A stretch of DNA of 64,000 bases from Clostridiaceae bacterium (GCA_012719645.1 JAAXZX010000004.1:30477-94476), one strand, 5' to 3'. Counted from the first letter of the stretch, positions 1 to 7,950 are shown. Translations and numbers: made by a program. The notes: generated by a model not told the origin, from the letters alone.

Positions 1-1
1 C

Positions 2-511
2 CTCCTCGACAGTATTACGCGCCTTGCCAGGGCATACAACCTGACCATTCCGCCTACGGGAAGGACCCTGTCAGGCGGACTTGATCCTGGCGCGCTTCAC
101 AAGCCAAAGCGTTTCTTCGGTTCTGCCAGGAATATTGAAAACGGCGGAAGCCTGACCATTATAGCCACGGCGCTCATAGATACGGGCAGCCGCATGGATG
201 ATGTCATCTATGAAGAGTTCAAGGGAACCGGCAACCTGGAGCTCCACCTTGACAGGAAGCTTTCCGAAAAACGAATCTTCCCGGCCATCGACATCTACCG
301 TTCGGGAACCAGGCGTGAAGAGCTTCTGCTCACACAGCGCGAACTTGATGGTATCTGGACCATCAGGAAAGCCATGAGCAATCTCGGGACGGCCGAGGTC
401 ACCGAGCTTATCATAAGCAGGCTCCTGAAGACAAAAACCAATGAGGAGTTTGTCAGCGGCATAAATACCGCCCTGCTGCAGAAGGAGAACAACAACTATG
501 GCGCCCTGTAA
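2..511 (+). CDS. rho: Transcription termination factor Rho, C-terminal part (cut by window edge)
   Basis: The reading frame is open from the first base and ends at a stop at 511, so only the C-terminal ~169 residues are present. Rho is a hexameric RNA-dependent ATPase that terminates transcription. Seen: [13 protein letters not shown] (end of the Walker B region), [10 protein letters not shown] (Q-loop region), and the family-typical YEEFKGTGN and [16 protein letters not shown]. The track start at 194 is an internal Met, not the gene start. Adjacent rpmE downstream is a common Firmicute arrangement. The identification is very secure; the N-terminal RNA-binding domain lies outside the window. 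Confidence 0.96.
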   Translation, partial: LLDSITRLARAYNLTIPPTGRTLSGGLDPGALHKPKRFFGSARNIENGGSLTIIATALIDTGSRMDDVIYEEFKGTGNLELHLDRKLSEKRIFPAIDIYRSGTRREELLLTQRELDGIWTIRKAMSNLGTAEVTELIISRLLKTKTNEEFVSGINTALLQKENNNYGAL

Positions 512-633
512 TTTGCCATAAGGATTCTTGCAATCCCCCGTATGATGTGGTAGAATATCATTCGGCGCTTTTTTAAGGGTCGCAACGATAACGGTTTTGA
601 TAAAGAAGCAAGATGTGAGCGAGGTGAAAGACC

Positions 634-834
634 ATGCGGGAAGGTATCCATCCTAAGTATACAAAGGCAACTGTCCGCTGTGCATGCGGTGAAACCTTTG
701 AGACAGGTTCCACAAAGCCGGAGCTGCGTGTCGAAATCTGCTCCCAGTGCCATCCCTTCTTTACTGGGAAGCAAAAGCTTGTAGATACCGGTGGACGTGT
801 TGATAAGTTCAAGAAGAAATACGGAATCAAATAG
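634..834 (+). CDS. rpmE: 50S ribosomal protein L31, zinc-binding form
   Basis: A 66-residue protein starting MREGIHPKY, the usual L31 N-terminus, with GAGGTG before the ATG. L31 sits at the central protuberance and bridges the ribosomal subunits. Seen: Cys16 and Cys18 (CAC) and Cys37/Cys40 (CSQC), the four ligands of the zinc-containing (C+) type, then HPFFTGKQK and a basic tail. In organisms that also have a zinc-free paralogue, this form serves as a zinc store; no paralogue is visible here. A hairpin terminator follows directly. Confidence 0.97.
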   Translation: MREGIHPKYTKATVRCACGETFETGSTKPELRVEICSQCHPFFTGKQKLVDTGGRVDKFKKKYGIK

Positions 835-838
835 AAAG

Positions 839-862
839 CCGGGTATTGACCCGGTTTTTTAT
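839..862 (+). terminator. Intrinsic terminator after rpmE
   Basis: The stem CCGGGT/ACCCGG is closed by a short loop and followed by a run of T's, just after the rpmE stop codon. This is a standard rho-independent terminator. Confidence 0.85.
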
Positions 863-957
863 TATCCTGCAGGAGAATGGCCGGTTAAGCCTGTCGAACA
901 TTCCTGCATGGGGCTGCTGGTTCGGTGAAATGATAGTATCGGTAAGGGGAATGGCAT

Positions 958-1869
958 ATGAGCAGGTTTTCAGCTGAAAAAACCAGGTCATACATCCTCA
1001 TCGCGCTGGGGTGCGTGGTGGTTACGTTTGCCATGAATGTATTTCTTATACCATTCAAACTGGCTCCGGGAGGAATATCCGGCTTATCAACCGTGCTGTA
1101 TTATGTCTTCAACAAGGCTGTCCCGGTGGGCGCCATGATGCTGGCGTTAAATATCCCGCTGTTCCTTGGAGGATATAAGAGCAAGGGGAAGAGATTCTTC
1201 ATACGCTCCCTGTTCGGGACAATTGTTCTTTCGGTACTGGTGGATGCCACGGCGCCCTTTGCAGAAACGCTGGTTACCGATTACCTCGTCAGGTTTGACA
1301 GTTCCATGGCTGCCCCTGACCTGCTTCTGAATGCCCTGGTGGGAGGCCTTATCATGGGCCTGGGCCTGGGAATGGTCCATAAGGAAGGTGCTTCCACCGG
1401 CGGTACCGACCTTGCAGCTTCGGTGTTAAGGAAGTTCTTTCCGCGATTGTCCCTTGGCGAACTGCTGCTGATCCTGGACGGCTTTGTCATCCTTTTTGCC
1501 ACGATCGTTTTCAGGAGCGTCAAGCTCGGGCTCTATGCTTCCATCAGCCTTTATCTTTCCACAAAGACCATAGATGCATATATCGAGGGCTTCCATTTCG
1601 CGAAAAGCCTGATGATCATATCGGAGCGCCCCGAAGAAATAGCCGGGCGTCTCCTGAAGGATGTGGACAGGGGCGTGACCGGCCTTAAGGGAATCGGTAT
1701 GTACAGCAGGGCGGATAAAACTGTCCTGCTGTGCGTTGTGAAGAAGCAGGAAATGCCCAAGGTCAAGGAGATCGTGAAGCAGTGCGATCCCAACGCCTTC
1801 GTTTTATTGAGCGATGTACGGGAAGTGCTGGGCGAGGGATTTCAACCGCTGCACTCCGATGAAAAATAA
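958..1869 (+). CDS. YitT family membrane protein (DUF161 plus DUF2179)
   Basis: A 303-residue protein. The N-terminal two thirds holds five or six hydrophobic segments with the family string FLIPFKLAPGGISG near residue 25 and GASTGGTDL near residue 145. The C-terminal ~80 residues form a soluble DUF2179 domain (LKDVDRGVTGLKGIGMYS, then KVKEIVKQCDPNAFV). The family is widespread in Firmicutes and its transport role is unproven. AAGGGGA lies before the ATG. It appears to be a single-gene unit between two hairpins. Confidence 0.88.
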   Translation: MSRFSAEKTRSYILIALGCVVVTFAMNVFLIPFKLAPGGISGLSTVLYYVFNKAVPVGAMMLALNIPLFLGGYKSKGKRFFIRSLFGTIVLSVLVDATAPFAETLVTDYLVRFDSSMAAPDLLLNALVGGLIMGLGLGMVHKEGASTGGTDLAASVLRKFFPRLSLGELLLILDGFVILFATIVFRSVKLGLYASISLYLSTKTIDAYIEGFHFAKSLMIISERPEEIAGRLLKDVDRGVTGLKGIGMYSRADKTVLLCVVKKQEMPKVKEIVKQCDPNAFVLLSDVREVLGEGFQPLHSDEK

Positions 1870-1870
1870 A

Positions 1871-1943
1871 GCATGCCACGGGAAGGCATGCCGCGGGGAC
1901 GGTTCTACTGGTATACTTTAATGTCATGGGGACTGTCCTTTTT
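1871..1943 (+). repeat. Inverted-repeat element with GGGGACGGTTCT motif
   Basis: Directly after the YitT gene is a hairpin GCATGCC/GGCATGC, then GGGGACGGTTCT, then GGGGACTGTCC followed by T's. GGACGG can pair with CTGTCC, giving a terminator-like structure. Related GGGACGGTTC strings occur at 55.0 kb and at the end of the window. The track ORF 1873-2217 through this region has no recognisable protein character. Confidence 0.55.
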
Positions 1944-2143
1944 GCATACTTCCAACTGTCAGACCGGGCAGACGCGTATGACAGGAACCCGTCGGACTCT
2001 CATAGCAAGGTCATTGGCGGGTAAATATACACTAACGGCTAAAATCGGCCGAAAACTCTTTTGGAGATATTTACTGACGGCAGAAGCAGCCTGCATACTC
2101 ATCGGAAATCACTATATTCTTACAAAGCTGAGGAGGAATTGGC

Positions 2144-2560
2144 ATGTGGTTTTTATATGCCCTGTTGTCGGCGGTATTTGCCGCCCTGACATCCATACTC
2201 GCCAAGATAGGAATTGAGGGAATTAACTCCAATCTGGCAACTGCCATACGCACGGCAGTTGTACTTGTGATGGCATGGGTAATAGTTTTTGTAACGGGAA
2301 TCCAGAACCAGATAGCCGACATCAGCAAAAAAAGCTGGTTGTTCCTGGCCTTATCGGGTATTGCCACAGGATTGTCCTGGCTTTGCTATTACAAGGCGCT
2401 TCAGATAGGAGAGGCTTCAAAGGTCGTTCCGGTGGATAAATTCAGTGTTGTCATCACCATGGTGCTTGCTTTTATAATTCTGAACGAGGCGCCAAATGTA
2501 AAAACAATCCTGGGCGGCATATTCATTACAATCGGCACTTTTATCATGATACTGAAATGA
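2144..2560 (+). CDS. Single-domain EamA/DMT family transporter
   Basis: A 138-residue protein with AGGAGGAATT before the ATG. It carries about five hydrophobic segments and covers only one EamA repeat. Seen: AVFAALTSILAKIGIEGINS at the N-terminus, SWLCYYKALQIGEAS in the middle and the final GGIFITIGTFIMIL helix, all typical of the drug/metabolite transporter superfamily. Such half-length members probably dimerise; the substrate is unknown. The 3' end overlaps the convergent acetyltransferase gene by 17 bases. Confidence 0.87.
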   Translation: MWFLYALLSAVFAALTSILAKIGIEGINSNLATAIRTAVVLVMAWVIVFVTGIQNQIADISKKSWLFLALSGIATGLSWLCYYKALQIGEASKVVPVDKFSVVITMVLAFIILNEAPNVKTILGGIFITIGTFIMILK

Positions 2561-3023
2561 GTTCTTTTTTAAGCCTTGCCCGGAGATATCCCCTGTCGGT
2601 TTCAACAGCTTCGACAAAGAAGCCCAGGCCATAGTAAAAGCGCATGAGAGCAGTATGCCTGGATGCGGTGTGCAGGGTGACTTCCCGCACACCCTGTGAA
2701 ATCAGGTACTTGCCTGCGGCATTAATCAGGGCTTCGCCGATCCCGATGCCGCGATTGTTGCAGCAAACCGCAAAACGGCTCAAATAGGCCATGTCACCTT
2801 GTATATCCAGCCTTAAGGTTCCCACAGCCTCATTGTCCATTTCTGCGATAAGGACCGTCTTTTCGGCTATTGCCCGCCTGATGTCGTCGACCGTTTCCTG
2901 AAGGGCATCAAGACGGGTCTGCCCGATGGTCCTGCCATACTCCTGGAATGCCTGCTGCAGAATGGAAAAGACGGGGGCTGCGTCTGATTCCACAGCCCGC
3001 CTGATTACGAACGAATAAAGCAT
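2544..3023 (-). CDS. GNAT family N-acetyltransferase
   Basis: A 159-residue protein. Its start has AAGGAG nine bases upstream. GNAT features: N-terminal IRRAVESDAAPVFSILQQAF, central GTLRLD strand, acetyl-CoA binding loop CCNNRGIGIGEALI (a variant of the R/Q-x-x-G-x-G/A motif) and C-terminal FYYGLGFF. It lies just downstream of argF on the same strand with a gap of about 24 bases, so co-transcription is likely. A role in arginine metabolism is only an inference; the substrate cannot be read from the sequence. Confidence 0.85.
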   Translation of the reverse strand: MLYSFVIRRAVESDAAPVFSILQQAFQEYGRTIGQTRLDALQETVDDIRRAIAEKTVLIAEMDNEAVGTLRLDIQGDMAYLSRFAVCCNNRGIGIGEALINAAGKYLISQGVREVTLHTASRHTALMRFYYGLGFFVEAVETDRGYLRARLKKELISVS

Positions 3024-3047
3024 GGCTCATGTCTCCTTGTGCCCGGA

Positions 3048-3971
3048 TCAGCCCATCAGCTTGACCAGTACCGCTTTTTGGGCGTGGAGCCTGTTCTCTG
3101 CCTGATCGAACACGATGGAACGGCTGCCGTCAATAACCGAATCGGTCACCTCATATCCCCTGTAAGCGGGGAGACAGTGCATGAACAGGGCATCCGGCCT
3201 GGCTTTGGAGAACAGTTCGTCGTTAACCTGGTAGGGCATGAATGCCTGCACGCGTTTTTCCTTTTCTTCCTCCATACCCATGCTGACCCAGGTATCGGTA
3301 TATACGACATCCGCATCCTTTGCGGCTTCAATGGGATCGGTCGTGAGCACTACCTTTGCGCCGGTTTCGGCGGCTGCTTCCTGGGCTCTGCTTATTGCGA
3401 CGGGATCGCAGGAATAGCCTTCCGGGGTTGCCGCGGTTATGTCCATTCCAACCTTGGCGCAGCCGATGAGAAGGGAGTTGGCTACATTATTCCCGTCACC
3501 GAGGTAGGCCAGCTTCAGGCCCTTGAACTTGCCCTTTTTCTCCTTGACAGTCTGAAGGTCGGCCAGCACCTGGCAGGGATGATAGCTGTCTGTCAGGCCG
3601 TTTATAACGGGAATTGTACCGCACTCAGCGAGGGTTTCCACATCGCTCTGCCTGTATGTTCTGATCATGATACCGTCTATGTAACGGGACAGGGTTTTTG
3701 CCGTGTCGGCCATGGTTTCGCCCCTGCCCAGCTGGATATCATTGGCGCTGAGGAAGAGGGAGTATCCTCCCAACTGGTACATGGCCACCTCAAAAGATAC
3801 CCTGGTGCGGGTTGAGGCCTTGGAGAAGATCAGACCCAGGGTTTTTCCCTTCAGAAGATGGTTGTGCCTGATGCCGTTTTTATTCTCGTATTTCAGTTTC
3901 TCGGCCATGGACAGTGTCTCCAGGATCTCTTCGCTTGTCCAGTCGGCTAAGCATAAAAGATGTTTTACCAT
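3048..3971 (-). CDS. argF: Ornithine carbamoyltransferase
   Basis: A 307-residue protein that joins carbamoyl phosphate and ornithine to give citrulline in arginine synthesis. Seen: the carbamoyl-phosphate loop SKASTRTRVSFE, the HPCQVLADLQT motif, DGNNVANS, DTWVSMGMEEE (ornithine loop SMG) and the HCLPAYRG signature. The track ORF is extended by 80 residues without protein character. MVKHLLCLAD at 3971, with GGAAAGGA upstream, gives the normal family length. A promoter with tandem ARG-box-like sites lies about 85-120 bases upstream, so ArgR control is likely. Confidence 0.96.
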   Translation of the reverse strand: MVKHLLCLADWTSEEILETLSMAEKLKYENKNGIRHNHLLKGKTLGLIFSKASTRTRVSFEVAMYQLGGYSLFLSANDIQLGRGETMADTAKTLSRYIDGIMIRTYRQSDVETLAECGTIPVINGLTDSYHPCQVLADLQTVKEKKGKFKGLKLAYLGDGNNVANSLLIGCAKVGMDITAATPEGYSCDPVAISRAQEAAAETGAKVVLTTDPIEAAKDADVVYTDTWVSMGMEEEKEKRVQAFMPYQVNDELFSKARPDALFMHCLPAYRGYEVTDSVIDGSRSIVFDQAENRLHAQKAVLVKLMG

Positions 3972-4054
3972 TGTCAACCATTCCTTTCCGCATAACGCTG
4001 CAAGTCTCGCCGGAAACCGGTTAATCCGGCCTGTTAAGCACAATGTGATTCCTG

Positions 4055-4092
4055 ATTGTATTATTATACATTCAAATGTATAAAAATGCAAC
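4055..4092 (-). promoter_or_regulatory. argF promoter overlapped by two ARG-box-like operators
   Basis: Read on the minus strand, TTGCAT (4086-4091) and TATAAT (4063-4068) are separated by exactly 17 bases. Two ArgR-like palindromes cover this promoter: TGTATTATTATACA (4057-4070, perfect arms) and TGTATAAAAATGCA (4077-4090). As 18-mers they are two bases apart, close to the known spacing of tandem ARG boxes. Repression by ArgR with arginine is the natural inference; argR itself is not in the window. Confidence 0.7.
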
Positions 4093-4154
4093 AGTAATCT
4101 TTCAGCTGCGCCGTACCCGTTTTCTCCTGCCTCTCTGTTGGTAATTAATGAGTA

Positions 4155-4182
4155 TAAGCATAAAGAACCAAGATGCCGATTA
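4155..4182 (+). promoter_or_regulatory. Sigma-D (sigma-28) type promoter candidate for motAB
   Basis: TAAG, 16 bases, then GCCGATTA matches the flagellar/motility sigma-D pattern TAAA-N15-GCCGATAT with one mismatch in each box. It lies about 55 bases before the motA start. The gene pair it precedes makes the assignment plausible; mapping of the 5' end would decide. Confidence 0.5.
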
Positions 4183-4237
4183 ATAATTTGAATCCTGTTT
4201 GCTGTACGCAAGAGAAAGAGCTAAAGCTGGTGATGTA

Positions 4238-5065
4238 ATGGATCTCGCAACAATATTCGGGATGGTTCTGGGCATAGCATGCGTAGCCTATGGTATTTTA
4301 AGCGGCGGTGAGATCTCGTCCTTTATTGACGCAGGTTCCATAGCCGTTACGTTTGGAGGCGGACTGGCATGCACAATAATGTCTTTTCCGCTCTCTGATA
4401 CCATAAAGGCGCTGAAGGCAATACCTCTTGTCTTCAAACCGCCCAGGTTTGATCCCTTTCAAACCATTCAACTTTTGGTTGAGCTTTCCCAGAAAGCGCG
4501 CAGGGAAGGCTTGCTGGCGCTGGAATCCGCACAGGAAGACATAAAGGACGATTACCTGAAAAAAGCCCTGGAACTGGTTGTGGACGGTATTGAAGCTGAA
4601 ATGGTCAAGACATCCATGCAGTTTGAAATAGACAGTATGGTGGTACGGCACAGCGTTGTACAGGCCTTCTTCAAAACACTGGCAGCACAGTTCCCGTCCT
4701 GGGGTATGATCGGTACGCTGATGGGACTTGTAAACCTGCTCAAGGGCATGGATGACCCGTCAAACATCGGGCCCGCGATGGCCCTCGCGATCATCACCAC
4801 CTTTTACGGAAGCGTTCTGGCAAACTTCATATGCAACCCGATTGCAACCAAATTGCAGGGAAGCAGCGCGGAGGAGATCAGGATGAGGGAGATGATCATG
4901 GAAGGCATCCTGTCCATCCAGTCAGGTGAAAACCCGCGTTTGATGGAGCATAAACTGAAGACATTCCTTTCTCCTGATCAGAAGCTGCAGTATGAAAGCA
5001 TGGTTATCAGGGAAAGAGAAAAGGATAGAGGAACCGAAAGAGAGATGGGAACAATCCAGGAGTAA
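4238..5065 (+). CDS. motA: Flagellar motor stator protein MotA
   Basis: A 275-residue inner-membrane protein; with MotB it forms the ion-conducting stator that drives flagellar rotation. The chosen start MDLATIFGMVLG at 4238 is the family N-terminus, with GGTGAT just upstream; the track start 13 codons earlier lacks this support. Seen: four hydrophobic segments, a cytoplasmic loop with RREGLLALE, and the transmembrane 3-4 region GMIGTLMGLVNLLKGMDDPSNIGPAM, which carries the conserved proline. motB follows after about 100 bases. Confidence 0.96.
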   Translation: MDLATIFGMVLGIACVAYGILSGGEISSFIDAGSIAVTFGGGLACTIMSFPLSDTIKALKAIPLVFKPPRFDPFQTIQLLVELSQKARREGLLALESAQEDIKDDYLKKALELVVDGIEAEMVKTSMQFEIDSMVVRHSVVQAFFKTLAAQFPSWGMIGTLMGLVNLLKGMDDPSNIGPAMALAIITTFYGSVLANFICNPIATKLQGSSAEEIRMREMIMEGILSIQSGENPRLMEHKLKTFLSPDQKLQYESMVIREREKDRGTEREMGTIQE

Positions 5066-5167
5066 TACCTCCAGGCTGTTGCCTGACGTACTGGAAAGCA
5101 GCTGGTTTTGGCACAGCACACGGCAGCAGGTTTTGACATGTTCAACAGGATTGGGGTGAGTTGATCC

Positions 5168-5947
5168 TTGGCCAGAGGTAAAAAGAACCAGGAAGATTCT
5201 TCGGGTGCACCGGAATGGATGACCACCTACAGTGATATGGTCACGCTGCTGCTGACCTTTTTTATCATGCTCTTTGCCATGTCGACAGTCGATAAGGCCA
5301 AGTTTACCGATGTCGCCAAATCCCTGTCCAATTCGCTGCTGAACCTGAGCACTGGGGATTCCATCCTGGATTCCAGCGGAAAGAGCATTATTACCGTTGA
5401 TTTCGTCAATCCCAGCAATAAGAACCTGCCTGAGCAGAATGAGAAATACATAGAGAGCGCCGAGGAAATGGTCATTGATGCCCAGAGGCAGATTTACGAA
5501 ATGGAGATGGATATCGCCAAAGAGGAATTACGAGAGGCCGTGGAGCAGCAGGGCATAGGCGACAAGGTGGAAATCATCGAGGAGAAGGACTTCATTATAG
5601 TACGCCTTGAATCAGAACTCTTTTTTGATTCAGGAAGGGCCGAAATAAGGCCCGAAGCATATCCCGTGCTTGAACAGATGGCCGAGATCCTGAAAAACAT
5701 GGATAATGAGATCCTGGTATCGGGGCATACCGATAATGTTCCCATAAACACGCCCCTGTTCAGGTCCAACTGGGAGCTTTCGACGGCCCGCGCCACCACG
5801 GTAGTCAGGTATTTCACCGAAACCCTGGGGCTGGATCCGGTGAAGTTCACAGCTACCGGCAACGGGGAGTTCCGGCCCATTGCGGATAACAGCACCCCCG
5901 AAGGGCGGCAGCGGAACAGGCGCATTGAGATAATGATAATGAAATAA
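5168..5947 (+). CDS. motB: Flagellar motor stator protein MotB (OmpA-like peptidoglycan anchor)
   Basis: A 259-residue protein starting at a TTG with GGGGTGAG upstream. The single N-terminal membrane helix reads YSDMVTLLLTFFIMLFAMS; its Asp is the proton- or sodium-binding residue of the stator. A charged linker follows, then a C-terminal OmpA-like domain with LFFDSGRAEIRPEA, the peptidoglycan-binding SGHTDNVPI and SNWELSTARAT. The domain order and length are normal. Ion specificity cannot be decided from sequence alone. Confidence 0.96.
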   Translation: MARGKKNQEDSSGAPEWMTTYSDMVTLLLTFFIMLFAMSTVDKAKFTDVAKSLSNSLLNLSTGDSILDSSGKSIITVDFVNPSNKNLPEQNEKYIESAEEMVIDAQRQIYEMEMDIAKEELREAVEQQGIGDKVEIIEEKDFIIVRLESELFFDSGRAEIRPEAYPVLEQMAEILKNMDNEILVSGHTDNVPINTPLFRSNWELSTARATTVVRYFTETLGLDPVKFTATGNGEFRPIADNSTPEGRQRNRRIEIMIMK

Positions 5948-6000
5948 GACCGGGAAATGTATTATAATGGTATCCGTGAATCCTTATCCGGGAGAGATCT

Positions 6001-6204
6001 ATGGATACCATTGTAAGCGAGATTGCCAAAACCCGTATGATGAAGGATGTTAATGATGCCCTTACAGCATACGGGTTGTCTGTTTCCAATATAGAATTCG
6101 ATTCAAGCGTCAATTTTTCAGTGATTATAGAACTGAGCATACAGGGTGTGTCTGAAAGCAGCAATTTGAAAAACATAGCTGTCCCTGAAGGGACAGCATG
6201 CTGA
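6001..6204 (+). CDS. Small hypothetical protein, 67 residues
   Basis: Not recognised. The ATG is preceded by GGGAGAG at good spacing and by TATAAT at 5963-5968, so expression is credible. The product is soluble and mixed alpha/beta by eye, with no Cys pair or membrane segment. A 10-base inverted repeat (AATGGTATCC at 5966-5975, GGATACCATT at 6003-6012) flanks the ribosome binding site and start codon. This suggests operator or leader control. It could still be a chance ORF. Confidence 0.5.
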   Translation: MDTIVSEIAKTRMMKDVNDALTAYGLSVSNIEFDSSVNFSVIIELSIQGVSESSNLKNIAVPEGTAC

Positions 6205-6267
6205 TCCGGCAATGGCTGCAAAGCGCCGCAAAGCAGCCATGCCCAAATAAAACTGATTGTGTAAAGG

Positions 6268-6474
6268 TCATTCCACGGCAGGTGCGTCTCTGAATAGCAG
6301 ACTGATGGAATAAAGCCCCGCAACTCCCACAAGAGAGTATACTATTCTGCTTCCAAGGGTCGCCGTTCCAAATATGCCTGCTACCAGGTCGTATTGAAAA
6401 AGGCCTACCAGCAGCCAGTTAAGAGCACCTATGATGACCAGTAAGAGCGCTATTCTGTCAAATGGTGTTCTCAT
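6268..6474 (-). CDS. DUF378 family small membrane protein
   Basis: A 68-residue protein. The track ORF adds 17 codons; MRTPFDRIALLLVIIGALNW at 6474 is the standard DUF378 start and has AAGGAGTCGGGAG upstream. Two hydrophobic segments are separated by a short turn containing LVAGIFGTATLGSRIVYSL, typical of this family. The function is unknown. The gene stands alone on the minus strand between two plus-strand genes. Confidence 0.85.
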   Translation of the reverse strand: MRTPFDRIALLLVIIGALNWLLVGLFQYDLVAGIFGTATLGSRIVYSLVGVAGLYSISLLFRDAPAVE

Positions 6475-6743
6475 ACTCCCGACTCCTTTACAATAATTTC
6501 GGGCGCGTTCTACGCCTTCATTCATTTATTCTGTACAGACAAAACAGAATTAATGCGCTGCAATACTTGTAAATCATAACGGATGGGCTGCGATGACCGT
6601 TTCCGGTTGAATCGGCGGGAAATTGCGGCATTTCCTGCATGATTTTGCAAGGTCTTGTGAAGAGCGGGTTTTTGTGTGGTATAATATTAGCGTTTTTAAA
6701 TTATCAGGTTTATATGTGCTGTAAAGAAAGGGAGGCAAAAGCT

Positions 6744-6968
6744 ATGGCAAGTTTCTGGGATCAAGAGGTTTTACTGGGCAAGTTTGTAAAAAACAGCCGT
6801 GAGGAGATCCACATAAAGCGTGTCAGCAAGAACGGAAGGGAGTATGTTGATATTCGAACCTTCTGGTATGACGGCCAGAGCGATGAGTTCCGTCCGAGCC
6901 AGAAAGGGCTTGCCATTCCCCTTGAGTTTGTAGGCGAGCTTAAGAACATACTGGATAACGTGGAATAA
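6744..6968 (+). CDS. PC4/YdbC family ssDNA-binding protein
   Basis: A 74-residue protein. The start MASFWDQEVLLGKF has GGGAGG upstream; the track ORF start 35 codons earlier is in the promoter region. Seen: IHIKRVSKNGREYVDIRTFWYD and PSQKGLAIPLE, the PC4-like fold of the bacterial YdbC group, which binds single-stranded DNA as a dimer. An extended -10 (TGGTATAAT, ending 6685) precedes it and a strong hairpin follows, so it is probably monocistronic. Its cellular role is not well established. Confidence 0.88.
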   Translation: MASFWDQEVLLGKFVKNSREEIHIKRVSKNGREYVDIRTFWYDGQSDEFRPSQKGLAIPLEFVGELKNILDNVE

Positions 6969-6976
6969 AGCTTCAA

Positions 6977-7008
6977 CCGCGCCCACCGGAGAAATCCGGC
7001 GGGCGCGG
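6977..7008 (+). terminator. Strong GC hairpin after the PC4-like gene
   Basis: CCGCGCCCACCGGA pairs with TCCGGCGGGCGCGG around a GAAA loop with one mismatch. There is no clear T-run afterwards (TATAT), so it may be a stability or Rho-independent pause element rather than a perfect terminator. Confidence 0.6.
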
Positions 7009-7030
7009 TATATCAGAACCGCACAGGCTG

Positions 7031-7144
7031 CCGGCAGGCAAAGAGAAGGTGCGGATGTAATAAAATATGCATGGGGCGTTACAAATGTGAAAGCAGTCCC
7101 ACTATCCGCCGGGAAACCCGGAAGTAAGCCAGCAAGGGGTGCCG
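7031..7144 (+). promoter_or_regulatory. Structured 5' leader of the DUF6873-like gene, possible degenerate cobalamin-type riboswitch
   Basis: The 110 bases before the GTG start can fold with nested stems: CGGCA (7032-7036)/TGCCG (7140-7144), GCGGAT (7051-7056)/ATCCGC (7104-7109), TGTAA/TTACA inside, and hairpin CCGGG-AAA-CCCGG (7109-7121). The last stem reaches the ribosome binding site area. Strings such as GTGAAA...GCAGTCCCACT and AAGTAAGCCAG...TGCC resemble parts of the cobalamin riboswitch core and B12 box, but the match is imperfect. Structured leader: moderately likely. Ligand: unassigned. Confidence 0.4.
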
Positions 7145-7148
7145 ATGG

Positions 7149-7904
7149 GTGAAACCGCTTAACATTCCTTATATTCCTGGAAGTCCAGTGACTGCCATGC
7201 TCGTATCCCATAACATGCCCGACGGGATGCTGAGCCTCCTCAGGAAACTTGTACCCACAGTAATTCCGGTCATGGATCTGGCAGGCCTTCCCGCCCCGGT
7301 AAGGAGCCATCCGGATATGCAGATGGTCATACCCGCCGAAGGGGTTATAATCCATGCCCCCGACCTCCATCACGAAACTGCGGAACGCCTCAGAGCCCTT
7401 GGATTCCTTTTGGTGCCAGGTGAAAAATCGCCCGCCGGAAGCTATCCCTGGGATATTCCGTATAATGTGGCCGTTATAGGCCGCCATGCATTTCTGAACA
7501 CCAGGTATGCCGACCCGGTTGTTCTCGGGTGGCTGAAAAAAACCGGCAAAACAATATCCCATGTGAACCAGGGCTACGCGAAATGCTCTGTATGCATCCT
7601 TAACGAAAACGCCGTAATAACATCCGACCCTGGTATCTGCAGTGCCGCCCGTGCAAATAATATAGACGTTCTTCTGATTCCGCCGCAGAAATCCATATCC
7701 ATCACCGGTTATGCTTATGGTTTCATAGGGGGTTCAACCGGCCTTGTTTCAGGAAAGAAACTGGCAATATGCGGTGATATGGATACCCTTGAGAGCGCCG
7801 AATCCATCCTTTCGTTCCTTCAAAAACATGGCATAACGCCCGTAACGCTTGGCGCGGGCGCTGTCCGGGATCTGGGCAGCCTTATACCTTTATGTACCGT
7901 ATAA
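7149..7904 (+). CDS. DUF6873-like protein, possible GME (guanidine-modifying enzyme) fold
   Basis: A 251-residue soluble protein starting at a GTG inside the leader's 3' stem region. I recognise it only loosely as the DUF6873 'GME fold' group: repeated short beta-alpha units, IIHAPDLHHETAERLRALGF, HVNQGYAKCSVCILNENAVITSD near residue 150, and C-terminal GFIGGSTGLVSGKKLAICGDMDTLESA. GME-fold enzymes include amidinotransferases and dihydrolases with a catalytic Cys; the CSVC cysteines would be candidates, but this is inference. Substrate unknown. ytxC follows after 46 bases. Confidence 0.6.
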   Translation: MKPLNIPYIPGSPVTAMLVSHNMPDGMLSLLRKLVPTVIPVMDLAGLPAPVRSHPDMQMVIPAEGVIIHAPDLHHETAERLRALGFLLVPGEKSPAGSYPWDIPYNVAVIGRHAFLNTRYADPVVLGWLKKTGKTISHVNQGYAKCSVCILNENAVITSDPGICSAARANNIDVLLIPPQKSISITGYAYGFIGGSTGLVSGKKLAICGDMDTLESAESILSFLQKHGITPVTLGAGAVRDLGSLIPLCTV

Positions 7905-7950
7905 CGGACAATAAGGGCTACATATACTACACCTGAAAGGATGTGAGAGA

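Noticed and set aside
1873-2217. 114-codon ORF between YitT and EamA genes
   Set aside because: Starts inside a repeat hairpin, overlaps the EamA start and has no recognisable sequence pattern.
3039-3815. 258-codon plus-strand ORF antisense to argF
   Set aside because: It mirrors argF codons; argF has every catalytic motif, so this is a shadow ORF.
3972-4211. 80-residue N-terminal extension of argF
   Set aside because: It covers the promoter and ARG-box region and is not protein-like.
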